Assembly: GCF_028453695.1 (NCBI RefSeq)
Contig: NC_135775.1
Location: 6,526,046 to 6,590,045, forward strand
Source: Augochlora pura
Taxonomy: Eukaryota > Arthropoda > Insecta > Hymenoptera > Halictidae
Length of the DNA stretch: 64,000 nt
Direction: 5' to 3'
The notes beneath the pieces were generated by a model. The model was not told the origin of the DNA, made no database searches, and was given only the letters and a program-made list of their open reading frames with translations. Shown one piece after another: positions 47,481-60,759 of this stretch; position 1 is the stretch's first letter; the number at the start of each line of letters is the position of its first letter. The translations under genes were made by a program, and so were the position numbers.

Positions 47481-50400
47481 GGCGTGCGACTCCTGTGCCC
47501 GTTTCGTAGATCGGCTGCGACTCCTACGAAAGTGTAAATTACGCCCCGACTGTCAAGGCTGAGTCACGTGACGCGGCCAAGCGAATGAGATCACCGGAGG
47601 ATGAAAGTCGAGGGGCGCGTACGGTACGCGCGACGCGCACGCACGTTATATGCAAGCATGCATGCAGGCAAGCATGCACGGCAGAGCACGCGGTTACCAA
47701 ATAAACACGAAACTTCGTAACGTACCGTGCTGATCTTTCGCACGCGACGCGAGCCGTACCCGCTGTACTGCGACTTGTTGAGCGACACGCGCGACATTCT
47801 ACGATCGCCTTAATGTCACACTCTCCGCGCTCGTTCACGACGTGCGTCGGCCTCCAACACACAACCGTGCACAAAGTTCTATTTTCGTTGAAGTGCGCGC
47901 AGCTGCGCGCCGCTACGTGCGATCTTCCTCCTCGTTATTTTATCCCGTAACGTTTCCTACGCTACCGTTCGTCGCACGAGCGCACCTCAAACTGCCCCTG
48001 TGCGATATTGCCAGGAGGTGGGAACAGTATCTCAGTCATCGAAATCCGCTGCCATGTCCTCTCTCGAACTCGCGCGCCCCGTGACAGGTTCTAACGTGCT
48101 CGCATTGCGCGGATCGCGTGGCGATTTACGGAGACAACGAAACAACGAGTCGCTACGTTCTTACACGGGCACAACACTGGTTAACACGGTTTCTGTCGTA
48201 TGTTCTATGGATATTATAGTTTGCACACACACGACGCGCGTTCCAGATCAGGTCTACGACGAAATCCAGTCGGATAGGACGTGCTCGGACGTACTCGGAC
48301 GAAGCGACACTGCGCACCTCGGGAAACAATACGGCACGCGCGAATTGTCATGACAACTTCGCCGACAGAGAAGCTGGCGGCCAATGCTGCGATCATGCAC
48401 AAGCTTCGGTTTCCTGCGTACCACTGCGCGGATATTCTATTTATATGCGAATACAATCGTGTTATAGCGTTCCACCTCGAACATCCGTGAACAAAGTAAC
48501 TTTGTTCAGGCGTTACGCGTGCTACGTCCTTTCCTCTGTCATCGTGTGTCCGAGCGATTACTCGTTGCACGGCGTGCCGTGTTTCTGTCAATAACACTGA
48601 TTTGACGGTTGACGGGTGAACGTGAGGCGAGCAAGAGCAAGCGCACGCTTTTCGTCTCCGTGTATTGTATTTCGGTGGTTAATCACGCTCGGATTCTAGG
48701 TGAATCCGACGGCACAGAAAGGACCGAGCTCCCGTCTGGCCTCTCGACAAGGATTTTAACCTCTCGACGAACAAAAGGAGCTTCATCCAACGAGAGAGCG
48801 CGGAGCCCTCGTTGAAGCGGGACTGATCGCCTGTGCGCGAAAAGTTAACCTATAAATGCGAGGCGTCGCACACGCGTCCCCACCCTGTCACAGTTACGTG
48901 GCGCGACAGCCAGACGACAAGATACGACTCCGTCCTCGTTCATGGCGATGATCGACACCTTGGATTTTACGGCTACGACAACGATGACTTTTTACGCGCA
49001 TTCTTCCGAGAGAAGGCACAGGTGAAAATCGAACGTGTACGAACGCCCAGAACACGGCGACGTTATCGATCTCTCGCAGTTAACGACCGTTTCGAAAGTT
49101 CCGTGGTGCATGCACCGGGGCCTCTCGATGCTATGCGATCCCATTGCAATGATTAGTACACGGTATGAACGGGTTACGTAAACGAACGCTGTGAGGTGTT
49201 AAGAAGCTCAAATCATGATGTAAACAATCCGACGAATTAGAAACGATCGCCGGCTGTCGCAGAACTCTGGTTCGGCCCTTTCTCCCTCCAGCCTGCCGAT
49301 TCGAATTGTCAACATTCGATACCGTACGAAAGTATGAAAACTTCAATTTTCAATTTTGAATCTACTGTATAAATTCTTATCACGTAACAATATTTATTAC
49401 TATTTCATTACATAATTATGTATTTACCTAATCCTGCTATAATTTATTCATCCAAATTCAGTGCAGAGAGGAAGTGCTGCGCCTATACCACGTGATTTCC
49501 TGTTGAGGCATTATGGGCTATGTTTTCAAAATAGGTAGACCCAATTTAAAACAGTTAAAGGAGGAAGAGTGTAGAGTTTATGCCATGTAATAAAGCCCAT
49601 ATTTTATCATTGACGAATATACGATTAGTAACAGTTTCTTTTGCAGTAGGCAAACAGCCTGAGCGGAAAATGCAGCTTACATATGATTGACTTGTTATAT
49701 ATTAAAAAATAAAAATAGTACGAGCTGTATTGTCCTTGGAATAGTAAAATTTATTCTCGAAATGCTGAATGTGTCGTTTCTGAAGGGTTGAGCGTACTTC
49801 AAGAATGAACGTCGATGAATCAGAACGGTAAAAGTCACTATTTTGTAATTATCTGATACGTGTAGAAGTAGAAAAAGTAATGGCGCACGTGGTCACAGAT
49901 TAGACCAAGCGCGTCTTCAACAAAAAATTGCACTAATCACGCGAGTCGGACGATAAACAACTATATATTATACGTAATATTCCGACAAGACTTGTTCGTA
50001 ATCGAAACGTGAGACAATGAACGAAAGTGCACCGTATGTTTCGCACGTTTCGAAAACTCGAACTGGGGCTTCGTAGACAAAGGAGTACAAAAATAAATGG
50101 CTCCGTGACATTGCGTTCCATGCAATGCCAAAGACCTTCTCGTTGGCCGTTTCCATCTATCATATGAGTTGACCGTATTATTTCGAGAGTCATTATCGAG
50201 TCCAGCGAAATGACGGATCATAAAAGAATTGGGAACTGTAAACTGCGCCATGTTTATCGAACTGGCGGATCCCTTAACCAGGGCCGCAGGAACTGTACAA
50301 TTTCTTTATGCTATATTTAAAAATATTGATAGGTCTATGCATATTTGGCTCCGAATGTTCGCGTCTTATTTAATTATTATATGGACTTTTAATATGAACT

Positions 50401-51268
50401 CTAAAAATATAACAGCTCAATAGATCATTTAATGTTGATATTTATTGAATTGATAAATTAAAATAAACTTTACTGTGTATCATTAGAAACATTTTGGGGT
50501 GGAATGGTGTACTTGAATGTTTGAATAATTATATCTAGACTGCTGCAGATAACATACTTTTATAGCAAAAACGAGTAGGAGAATTTTAAAACAGTAGAAA
50601 GATTGTAAGAATGTAAAAGTATTGATATAATATTCTAGAGTTATTAAAATTAGGAAGAGTTACTTATATTTACATTATGTAATTGTTGCTTTCAGGATGA
50701 ATGAATCTGCAAAAGTAATTTACCCTACAATGGACTTGAAATTACGTATGCTATGTCCGTATAATATACTCATGTAGAACTATTAATCTTTTACTAATTA
50801 TTGCTCCAACAATTGCAAAATAGAGGTGGATTTGAGTCAAAATGTACTCATATACAGTTCGCTCGAAGCTTGACTAAAAAGCTCTCACTTTTCAATATAC
50901 CTGGAACGATAAATTATACTTTATCAGTTTGACGCATTTCGAGCCTCATAATGAGCCCCTATCCGGTCTCAGCAGATATCAGGGACTGTTATCCTTTTCG
51001 AGCCTCCGAAGGTGTTTACTCTCAAGGTACGGGACACGGATCAGTGTCATTCGTATATGATTCACGTTGACCGGCACAGTAGCTCGGGTCGTCGTAGTTA
51101 TTTACTCTGTTCTTCGTAAGAAGACGCAGTCACGGTAGCTGCCCACCCCACTCCAATCGGACTTGCAACATAGTGGAGCGCGGATAGCCAATACGATCAG
51201 GAGCGTACTCCAGCTTGTATTTTTTTTTCTAAAAGCAACCCGTAACGAGCCAGCAGCAATAAACTTAC

Positions 51269-51292
51269 GGTGAATGTTTCGGCGTAAGCCAT
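51269..51292 (-). CDS. Candidate alternative first coding exon of MCT-B (MAYAETFT)
   Basis: ATG followed by seven sense codons (MAYAETFT) and a consensus donor ACC|GTAAGT in phase 0, the phase required by the acceptor at 45,112. The sequence just upstream on the minus strand carries repeated GGCTAACA-type elements (51,293-51,330), consistent with a promoter or 5' UTR. No other gene lies between it and MCT-B, so joining to TESEYSVEEH is the simplest reading. Needs transcript evidence. Confidence 0.5.
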
Positions 51293-51942
51293 AGTTGATG
51301 TTAGCCGTTGTTAACCGCTGTTAGCCGCCTCTAGAGTGATATCGAGTGTGGAGAAGAGGAGACGAGCCCACCTCGAGACCGCACAGACAGACCAGTTTAT
51401 GCAATTTTTAGAGCAAACCGTTTCGAAACGTTACCTCACTGTGCAAATATTTGCTGGCACCGGTCGTACTTCACCAATGAAAGTGACAGTTCCCACAACG
51501 ACGGTATTATCAACTGGCTGCGAGGATGTCACGTTCAAGATCGAACGGTCAAATTCGAAACAAGGGACGGGTGTCCGTGTACCAGAAACCGGTCATATCC
51601 TACCATGACCGACAGCCGACACGATAATAACCGAGAGACCCGATGCTTCCACCGACATGAAATTGATCTTGCACGCGAGCTTACCGAAATATCGTATTAT
51701 CAAGATTAGAGGGTACACGGAACCGTACGGCTAATCGATAGTCATTGTACAACGAGAATCGACGACGATCTGTAGCGTTGCTGGTGCACAGGTCGGGCAG
51801 AATTATGGAAACACTAGTACTCGTGTTTTGGGTTCACAAGGTGTGTGAACCCAACTGTTTTAGAGCAGCGTTCAACATTGGTAATGAACTTTATGAACGA
51901 AAAGGACAACGACCGTTCAACGTGGCATGGTACAATTTATGC

Positions 51943-52007
51943 TAAGACGCATTTATAAAATACAATACAGGGTCACTTTAATAGGTAAGAGTGACACATG
52001 CGTCTTA
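51943..52007. repeat. 65-bp imperfect palindrome
   Basis: Perfect 10-bp ends TAAGACGCAT (51,943-51,952) and ATGCGTCTTA (51,998-52,007), with an inner pair GTCACT and AGTGAC. A compact hairpin or tiny MITE remnant; no clear target duplication. Confidence 0.5.
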
Positions 52008-55000
52008 TATCGCCATGTTGCATTCGTAATTGTCTGAGGAATGGCTTTGCATCATTCTTGTAATGACAATTCGAAAATCGCGATTCTGAGTTGAAAGGAA
52101 ACACTGTATGCATCCGGAAAGTATGAAATAATGAACGCTATTTGACTCTCTTACGTTATTATTGAGATACAGATATATTAATTGTTATATTTTCATGATA
52201 AATTTTACAATTGCATCTACCCTTACAGTTAACAAAAATATCTCTCACATGGAACATCCGAACGGCTCGCCACGTATAGTATTTACCAGCAGATTTGAAA
52301 GAAGAGAAAATATGAACCAGCAAGGGCGTAGAACATGGAATGTTTTAAGTGCGCGAGGTGTTTCCACGATTTTGTCCGACCCCTGTAGATCGATGCGGGG
52401 GTTGCCGGAAGACCGAACGGCAGGAAAACATTCTGAGGACGATCTTGAAGGCGAGCACGCACAGCGGAAACACTCTCGGAAGAGATCTGCACACGAGAAT
52501 AGGTAATAAAGACGACGACGACCACGATCGTAGAAGAAGAGATATAGCACGCTCGAGACTGGTACCACTGCAAAACTGGTAGCACTCGTGAGCACGCGAG
52601 CACTGTTGTGCTGCGACGCGCTTGTTCCACGATGCTCTTGTGTCGGACGACGCTTATGAATTAATTAGATAATAACCAGCGACAATTAGAGCTGAAGGCA
52701 CGAGCGCAATGAAAACACCATCTGCTTCTCATCGGCCGCGGAAAAATTAACGGTCGAGCCAGGGAACTGTATATACTCTGAACCGAGCCAATTCGCAGTA
52801 ATTGACGAAACGCTGCTGCTGCTGCTCTGGCGGCGATGGTCTCTCCGTCGCAGAACAAGGAAACATTGTTCGAATGATATCTCGGATTCGTGGGCGTCTT
52901 ACGATGCATTCTCTTTAGTTTTTGTCTTAAACGATATTCCACTCCACGTGGACTTTTACCGTAATTTGTATTGTAATCTCTTTGTACGCCAAATTGAAAG
53001 TGAATCACGTCCAGCTACCACAAAATTAGAGAAAAATCAAAGTATTTTACTCGTAGATCGTAAAAAAATTGACGCCAAAAATTGCAGGTGTGGAGAAGTA
53101 AGCAAGTTTTCAAAGCGGACTCCGCGACAACCAGTTTTATTTTATGTTAATTTGGTGGAGTTGGTTGAGTTGGTAGATGGTAATCGATTTTGCTTTGCTG
53201 CATTGGAAACACGAGACAGAGGATTACCTAAGCCTTCGAACAGTTACATCAACACACATTCAACAATTATTAGTTTAAAGTTGCTCGGTAATCCACTTAG
53301 CGTTAAGTAACTGTAAATCATCGCACTGGTTTGTTAGTGAAACAAGTTTTCAGAGTAGCTTGACTTTTCCGTAAAATTTGTATGTGACACCTTGTATGTG
53401 TGTACTTTAAATTTTGCAATGGTCATCATTGTTCAATTCCAGTAATAGATTGTATTATCAATTTCCATATAGAATGTGTATTGTACATGCAGATATTGAC
53501 CTCCATTGTGTTTTAAAGTTCAACGGAAGAAAGAAATTATTCTTCCTATAGTAAATAGTTTGCGATTTGTATGCATTTATGGCAAAAATGAATAAGCAAA
53601 ATTCAAAATAATAATTAAGGATATCGATTATTTTCAATTTATTAAAATTATGACAATTTGATAATGATAGTAAAATACATTTGGAGAGTAAAATACTATT
53701 AATGTTAAAATACTAAAAATTGTAAATCAACTTTATATCAACAGATCAGAATTGTTGTCGTAGCTTAATAGACTTTTCCAATAAAAATTCTACGAATCCT
53801 GTCTGAACGTGATTCTAGCGAAGATTATGTTATTGAGTTGATTTACGTAGACTATTAGGCGTGTAGAAGATTCAATGATAAAATAGATTGAAGTGAACAT
53901 CAGCAATATAGAAGTTTAATGATCTAATATATTCGTTCAAGCCTTCTATTTTGTAACAGTAAGGCTATTTGTGAAAAATCAATATGAAAGAAAAATTCTG
54001 AGGTCCAAAGAACTGAATAACACGAACTTTTAAAAAATTAAAAAATCCGTGTCGATAGATATGTAATCCTTCGGTGTCAAAAACGATACGTCGATCGGAC
54101 AGATCGCAAGTTTACAATTTTCGCGAGCCCAGTGATCATACTTTTTGACGTGCGGACGGGAACCATAATGGCCGCTGATCGCAGCGTTCCCTTTCGGTTT
54201 TCGCCGGCGTACAATAATCGAGCATCTGGTTCTCATCTTGGCGGAAGCGTCAGCGGGCAGCGACGCATTGGAATGACTCAGAAAACACAAACGATCCGCC
54301 GCGGCGATATTTTCCTGAATCGCAGTGGGGCCATTGTTTACGACGAAACGGAGGCTAGCATCTCGTCGGCGCTGTCCCAGTTTGCTTAGGACCGCGAGAG
54401 ATACTAAGCCAGCCAGCGATAAACGGCAACGATGCACAGAAAGGAAGAGCAACGTTCCCTGGCAGTTTTCGATGAATCACAAATCGTTATTCACTTTCGC
54501 ATGCATGCGCCGCGATTATCATAGCAACCACGATGAATTATCTTTGACGATACCGGCCGGCGCGTTTTCTTTGCTGAGCGCAACTGTTGCGACGCGCCCC
54601 CGATATCCGGTCGAAACCGCCTCGGCGATCGAAACGTCTCTACTTATCCGGAGCTCGATCAAATTTTGTCCCATCGCGTCGCGCTACGCCATATTTCTTC
54701 CATCCGCGATACTTAACCCATTTTTTCGAAGCGAGCCCCTCTCGGACGTTCGAGTGTACACTTCAACCGAAAGATACAACGATAAAGACCTACAACGGTT
54801 CACGATTGAGACTCCGTGGCGAACTTCTTCGGATGGCGAACTAGCAGATCATCGGTTACTATTCCCACGAATCGCAACCGCGAACAAACGAAAGAGCAGC
54901 AGAACTTCAATTAAATATAGACATACAATGTTTGTCTTCTTCTTCCAGGAAGTTGTTACCGAGCAGGAAGTTCTAATCATTGTGGCTGTAAAGCTTTATT

Positions 55001-58000
55001 TCTCCTCTTGATGAGTTTGTTATGCTCAAATAAGACGGTCTAACAAAATTTCGCAATTCTTCCGGCGACTAGAAGCAAAATTTTGAAATTGCAACGCCGA
55101 AGCGATAATGGTGAAAGCGAGGATTAAACGGCGACCACGGCGCTGGTATCGGGGCTAATCGGGCTCGATCGGTCCGAGGGAATTATGAAAATTTACTGGT
55201 GGCCAATCGTGGATGATTAATCGAGTATTTGTTTTAGCATTATCGTCGAGGAACGGTCGTGGCCAGGTTCATCGATCCCAGCCAATTAAGCGTCGTCCGT
55301 TCGAAAGACGGGTACACCCGAATATGTCGAGGCCAATAATTGCCTTGCGTCATTTCTATAAAGCAAACGGGACAAAGAAAGGGAGAGAAAGAGAAACAAA
55401 GAGGGGAACGGCTCTCGAAAATAGGTAATTGTAAGAGAACACGTAGAACGTCGTTGTTTGCGTGCTTTAACTTCGGCTGACCGGCCAGCCCGCGGGATAA
55501 GAGAAATACCTGGCATCGATACAGAACGATAACGAATTCAACAAACACTCAAAAGATAAGGCGTATGCTCGCGCGTAATAAAGTACATCTTAATCCGGAG
55601 CCTCGGTACGAATCCATTGTAAAACTGGCACGTGATACGGCAACGCAAGAACCATATGTAACCAGACGATAGAATACGCCGCTCCAGGATTCCTTGATCG
55701 AACGCGTCACTGCATTCCGAGAGAAGAAACATGAATTTTCATCCGCGAGATTGAAACCACGAAAATCCCGGTGTAATCTGCATAGGTCGGAGCGGTTTCG
55801 TAATCCGGAATGATCTCTGATCTTTGGATATTTCTCGATATTGTTATTCAAACTCGCTTCACTTACAAGCAAAACATTTACGTCAATTTTCTTTGACAGA
55901 TATTTATAATCTCTGAATTATAATTTTAGACTAATTGTAACTGTTACATTCTACTGCATTTTCAAAAATATGATCGAATGGTTGAAAGAGTTCTATGCAA
56001 GAAACACAGTGTTTTAGAAGTAGTAACATGCTAATGATACGTTCAATTCATTATGTAATACCAGTTAGAAAGTAGCTGCAATATTTACATCGTACTTTTA
56101 TTACAGCAGTTTATCGAACATTAAAATTCTAATATTGTAACATCATCACTGAAATGTAGATTTATGGATCTATGATCAAATTGAATAGTTGATACACAAG
56201 AACGGTACAGACATCGCAATAATGTGAGACTGGGTATTACATTTTCAATCTACTACAGTAGATTGTATCTTGAGTAGAATCATACGGACCCGCAATCTAA
56301 TCACCACTTTCTTCCATTAACCTCTCTACATTGAACATTTTGACACCTAAGTGGCTCAATTCTCTGTGCGAGACTCTTTAAACCTACCCAATATCCTAGA
56401 GCGGATTGTCTGCCATTTTCTACTCCTAGACACTATGAAGTATTAAGCTACGAATATCTGGTTAGACCGGTGTTAGCGACTTTTAAGAATGGGGACGAAA
56501 GCGTAAAACTGGGCGTCAATGAGCCAATATGACCGGGTGCCGGGCGCGGAGCATCCCATTATCAGCTGCTCCGTCGGCCCGGCAACACGTAGGCCACTTT
56601 CACTCGCGCGTCTCGCGATTAATCCGATCGTATCGCGCGTTTTCTTATTTACCTTGAGATTCCGCGTTAGCCGGCGGTAACCGGCATCCCCGTGTCACGT
56701 GAGGATCCGCGAACGACATGGACGCGCGTCGTTGACGGAATTTTTGATCGTCACACGGAAAAATATTACGCTCGCTCGAACACAACGGATTCATGGAAAA
56801 ACACGCCCACTAATCGGCTGCAGTCGCTTTGCCGTCGATACCGGTCTAATTATGTGCTAACTCGACTCGAACGCGAAACTGTCGTCTGGCTCGCGGCTGC
56901 GAAACACGTGGTACCAGCTGTTCCGCGGCGTTTCTTTCTTCCCTTCGAATTTCGCCGGTTCGCCGGTGTTAACGGCGATAACAATCGGTGGACATCGTAT
57001 ATGATAATTGTTCGGAATTTGATTAGGGAAACTCCCGATCGATTCAACGAAATCTGGGGACTATGGTTTTTCTGGTGACCCTGTAAGACCGCGTGGTCTA
57101 CAGAGAGAATTAATTCAAAATTGGCCGGCGAACAGTTTTCTATCAAACAGATTGAAAAATGGCTCAATCCTGACGGATTTCAGTTATTGAGTAATCGATG
57201 GACGACAGAAAATCATAGATGATAAGTAGAATTATTTATTAGAATTAGATTAAAATAAAGAGACAACAAAAAATAAATAAAAATTAAAATATAAGATAAT
57301 AAAATAGAGATTAACTTAACAGAGTTCGTTAATTCTCCCAATGTTTTCACTGTTTCATAAATAAATCAATGCATAAATAGATAAATAATTCGAAGCCGAT
57401 TCTCTTTTGTACACGTACTGTCCAGATCAACGGACTGCATCGTTTCTCTGCATGTAACTTTATCAGATCGCGTGTTTATCGGACGAGAAACTTGCGGATC
57501 GAGGCAGAATGCGGCGACAGATGTTGCGGAACACGTTGGAGACGTCGAAGAACGATATCAACTGAGTTGAGCCTTACTTCCAATGATTCGACTAGCAACG
57601 CTCGATAGAACAGGGTCCCCGGTTCTTTCGCGAAGTGAACTAAAATCCAACGACAATAAAAGGAAAATACTGCACACACGATATCATATTCTGAGGCAAC
57701 AAGGCGTGATAGCAACGTTCGACTATCTGAGTGAAGATGATAGTATACATAACCGACAGACGTCGCAGGGTATACCGGAGACGTGGAAGTATGATATATC
57801 CTGAAGTGTTGGTACGAATCGAAGGTTGCACTCAGTGAATCGCCTATCACGTTATCGACGCCTGATCGAACGCAACTTTCAACTATTAGGAAAGCCCGAT
57901 GATAGCAACCCTAAGGACAGCAACCCCATTCACGAAAAGGGTTCGCGTTTCCGTGAAGAATGTCGAAGGGTCCGACGGCGATAGAAGATAAAAAGTAGCA

Positions 58001-58005
58001 CATAC

Positions 58006-58023
58006 CTTGTTCTTAGGCGACAT
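58006..58023 (-). CDS. Candidate alternative first coding exon of MCT-B (MSPKNK)
   Basis: ATG plus five codons (MSPKNK), then donor AAG|GTATGT, again phase 0. It lies in a CpG-rich interval with C/T-rich DNA upstream. Very short, so chance occurrence is possible; it is called because phase, donor quality and strand all agree with the other upstream exons. Confidence 0.4.
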
Positions 58024-60649
58024 GGCGCGACCGAGGATGGCGACGACAGATCTGAGTGAAGATGATGGTGTTCACCCTGTCGGTGAACGTGCGACCGTAT
58101 GAGAGGGTGGAAGCGAGATGGGGACCCGCGCCACCTGAGTGGACAGCGTCCAGCAACGGCACGGAAGAACGAGCGATATGAAAATGCGCGCTGCTGAACC
58201 ACCGGCTGACTTATCGCGTCGCGGACTCCGACGTCCATCCGATTCCCCACTCCATTGAATCTCCATCTCACTCCATTTCCCTTGGCGAGTCTTCTCCCGT
58301 ATGTCCTATCATCTCATTTTGCTTTATAGTCGGACTCCCTCTTTTGTTCTCCCTCTCTCTGCACAGCGGCGTTTAGCTCGATCTCTTTTCCCCTCTATCT
58401 CTCTTTGTTCCTATCGCGACGCGTGCTACCAAAGACTAGCCATCTTCCTTCCGCTACAGATTTCCAAGCGGGCATTAGTCACACGAGAAGCCGCACAGAC
58501 ACCGCCGAACAAAAGCGATCTATCGATAGGTACAAAGTTCTAACAGCTCGCGGTTCACGACGTTACAAGCCCGCGCATGATATCGTTAAGCGGATGGTGA
58601 TCTGCCAGCACGGTGGTCTCGAACATGTATTTAACGAAGGGTAACGAAGCCTCTGTTTATCGGTTTCTAGCAGTAATCGGTGTTGCGGAGACCGTAGAGT
58701 ACCTGGAGTTCTAAAACATTTCGAGCGATTGGAGAACACGTGGGGCGAAGCGTGGTAACGGACGCGCTACAACGTCATTGGTCTTTGACTGCGAACCGCC
58801 GTGAACGTTACAGTTTTGTGATTTTTCTATGCGATGATTCAGAGCTTCGATAGGATACGGTAGCATTTTTAAACTAATTTTGTACGTTGTTATCTATCTA
58901 TTTATTAATGGATGTCTGAGAATCTGTTGATATAAATATAATTCGTGTATCCGCACATTGTATTAACTTGTGAATCTGTTTATTAGCAAACGAAGATTTG
59001 TTACTTAATCAGATAGCCGTCATTTTCTTTAAAAAAAAAAGCAGAATCTAAATGTGAAAATGTATGTCCCTTAGATAATAAAAATCGAGAACACGTGTCG
59101 AAATTTTTGCGATAGTTAAGCCGAGCTGTACAGCTAAGAAATTAAACAAGAAAAATGTCAGACGAACAATTGTTTATCCAGAAATGGGACTGCGTCGATA
59201 GGAAGCATGATTCAGGCGACCGCAGCGTGCACGCCACGCGCCGGACTGTTCGATTCCTAGAATCCGACTGCTCGAAATCCTGGAAAGCTGCGGGAGTGGG
59301 GGCAGTACCCTTGGAAAAGCGTTTGAAAGCCGGCCAATTATCGCCGCGATCAGTCGTTTCTTCAAGTTACACTATCCGGCAGACGCGATGGAAAGTGTTC
59401 GAGGGGCGTCGTTTCTGTTTTACGACGAAAATAGAGTAGTGAACCGTTGCGGCGTTTGGATCCTTCCACGCACTGATTCGTTGGATAACGCCGACCTCGA
59501 ATTCGGTCTACTATACACCTATCTTCCGGTTTACCAGCGGGAAATCGGGGCCGCTCGATAACCGTGGATGGTATCGGTACCATAAGTAGAAACTAGGCGA
59601 TATGAATGCACCCTATCCGGGACATGTTCGACGCCGTAAGTTCAGAGGTGAAGCCACAGGCGTTCTTGAATGGGAAAACGAGAGGAATCGGCGTACAATC
59701 ATTTCGAATTCCTCTTAGGGCCAACGGTGAAGCGGAAGCCCTTGAAGGACGGATCCAAAGATTAGGGAGATGGACCTTGGAAAGGATGAGACCCCCCGTT
59801 TTCGTTTTGTTTGCGATTCAAGCACGGATCGAAAGAGTTATAGAACGTAATCAAGAGTGTTTAAAAAAGAATCTGTTCACTTCGTAAGTTTCGATAAGAA
59901 TAGACGAACACAAATTTTAGTTAGATTGGTGCTTATGAAATTTCAAGATAAAAGTATTTCTGGCTGATCCAATTCTTGCTTAATACTAAAATCGATATCT
60001 TCAATGATTACTATAGGCTATTTTTCGATACCAGAACCAAGAACGTCTATAGTCTTAATAATTGTCCAGACTACCTATGTACGTTGTAGCAGCAGGATGG
60101 GTATCTAAAATGACTATTTGCGTATTCTCTTTCATCGAGAAGCAGACGGTAACAAGAAGAGGCCGTCTGAGTTGCATCGAAAATTTTTTATTTTTATTAT
60201 TAAGCATTCTGTAGCAAATGAAAATTTATCTTTCACTCTTTCAGGATTTCCATAATAACGCTCTTGAATATCGAACATGGGTTGACCCAGAGACTGACAA
60301 ACCATTTAACTTATTTGAACTATATACTAGTCAAAAACATCTCCCAATCGAGGATTAACCTTTTGCAATTGAATGTCGACATATTGAAAATCTTCTTTCA
60401 AAATTTGCAGACATATAGTTTGATCATGTACATAAGAAAATATCAGGATGTCTAGTAGTTAAGTCTTCGATACGTAATTTAGTTTTCTGAGAAAAATGCG
60501 TTTAACATTTTGAAAAATCCTCCTCCGCGATGAGTTGAAACGATAATTTGTGAAGCACGTTACTAGCGTTTCCAAAAATGCTACGGTTGAAATTCGGATG
60601 AAACTGTGACAGTCTCTTCGTTGAAGTTGAACGTAAAGAGCGAACTTAC

Positions 60650-60742
60650 GATGTTATTGGCCATGGACTTGGTGTGTATCTGCAGGCCATCGTCGTCACC
60701 GATCTGGTCGCCGATCTGTTCGCGGCTACTGGCGGGGCCCAT
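60650..60742 (-). CDS. Candidate alternative first coding exon of MCT-B (31 codons)
   Basis: ATG opens 31 codons, MGPASSREQIGDQIGDDDGL then QIHTKSMANNI, ending at the strong donor ATC|GTAAGT in phase 0. Polar, acidic, Gln/Asp-rich composition suits an SLC16 cytosolic N-terminus and resembles the N-terminal exon of MCT-A in character. An acceptor-like TTTCTGACAG lies about 35 nt upstream of the ATG, so a further 5' UTR exon may exist in the GC-rich DNA at 60.8-61.7 kb. Splicing to 45,112 would give an 814-residue isoform across a 15.5-kb intron. Confidence 0.55.
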
Positions 60743-60759
60743 GTCGGCGCCGCGGCGCC

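Noticed and set aside
47539..47874. 111-codon minus-strand frame in CpG-rich DNA
   Set aside because: Contains a CATGCATGCAAG-type repeat translated as Cys/His/Leu; looks like promoter or UTR DNA, not coding.
48010..48060. Minus-strand ATGGCAGCG start as another MCT-B first exon
   Set aside because: In-frame stop after seven codons and no donor before it.
48280..48305. GGACGTGCTCGGACGTACTC short tandem repeat
   Set aside because: Two and a half 10-bp copies in CpG-rich DNA; too small to interpret.
54325..55011. Longest open frame of the window (228 codons, plus strand)
   Set aside because: Arg/Ser-rich, no domain, no splice or promoter context, lies in a GC-rich patch of the MCT-B intron; length is explained by low stop frequency.
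56640..56690. Minus-strand donor CAAG|GTAAAT as a coding first exon
   Set aside because: The upstream ATG frame stops before the donor; at best a non-coding 5' UTR exon.
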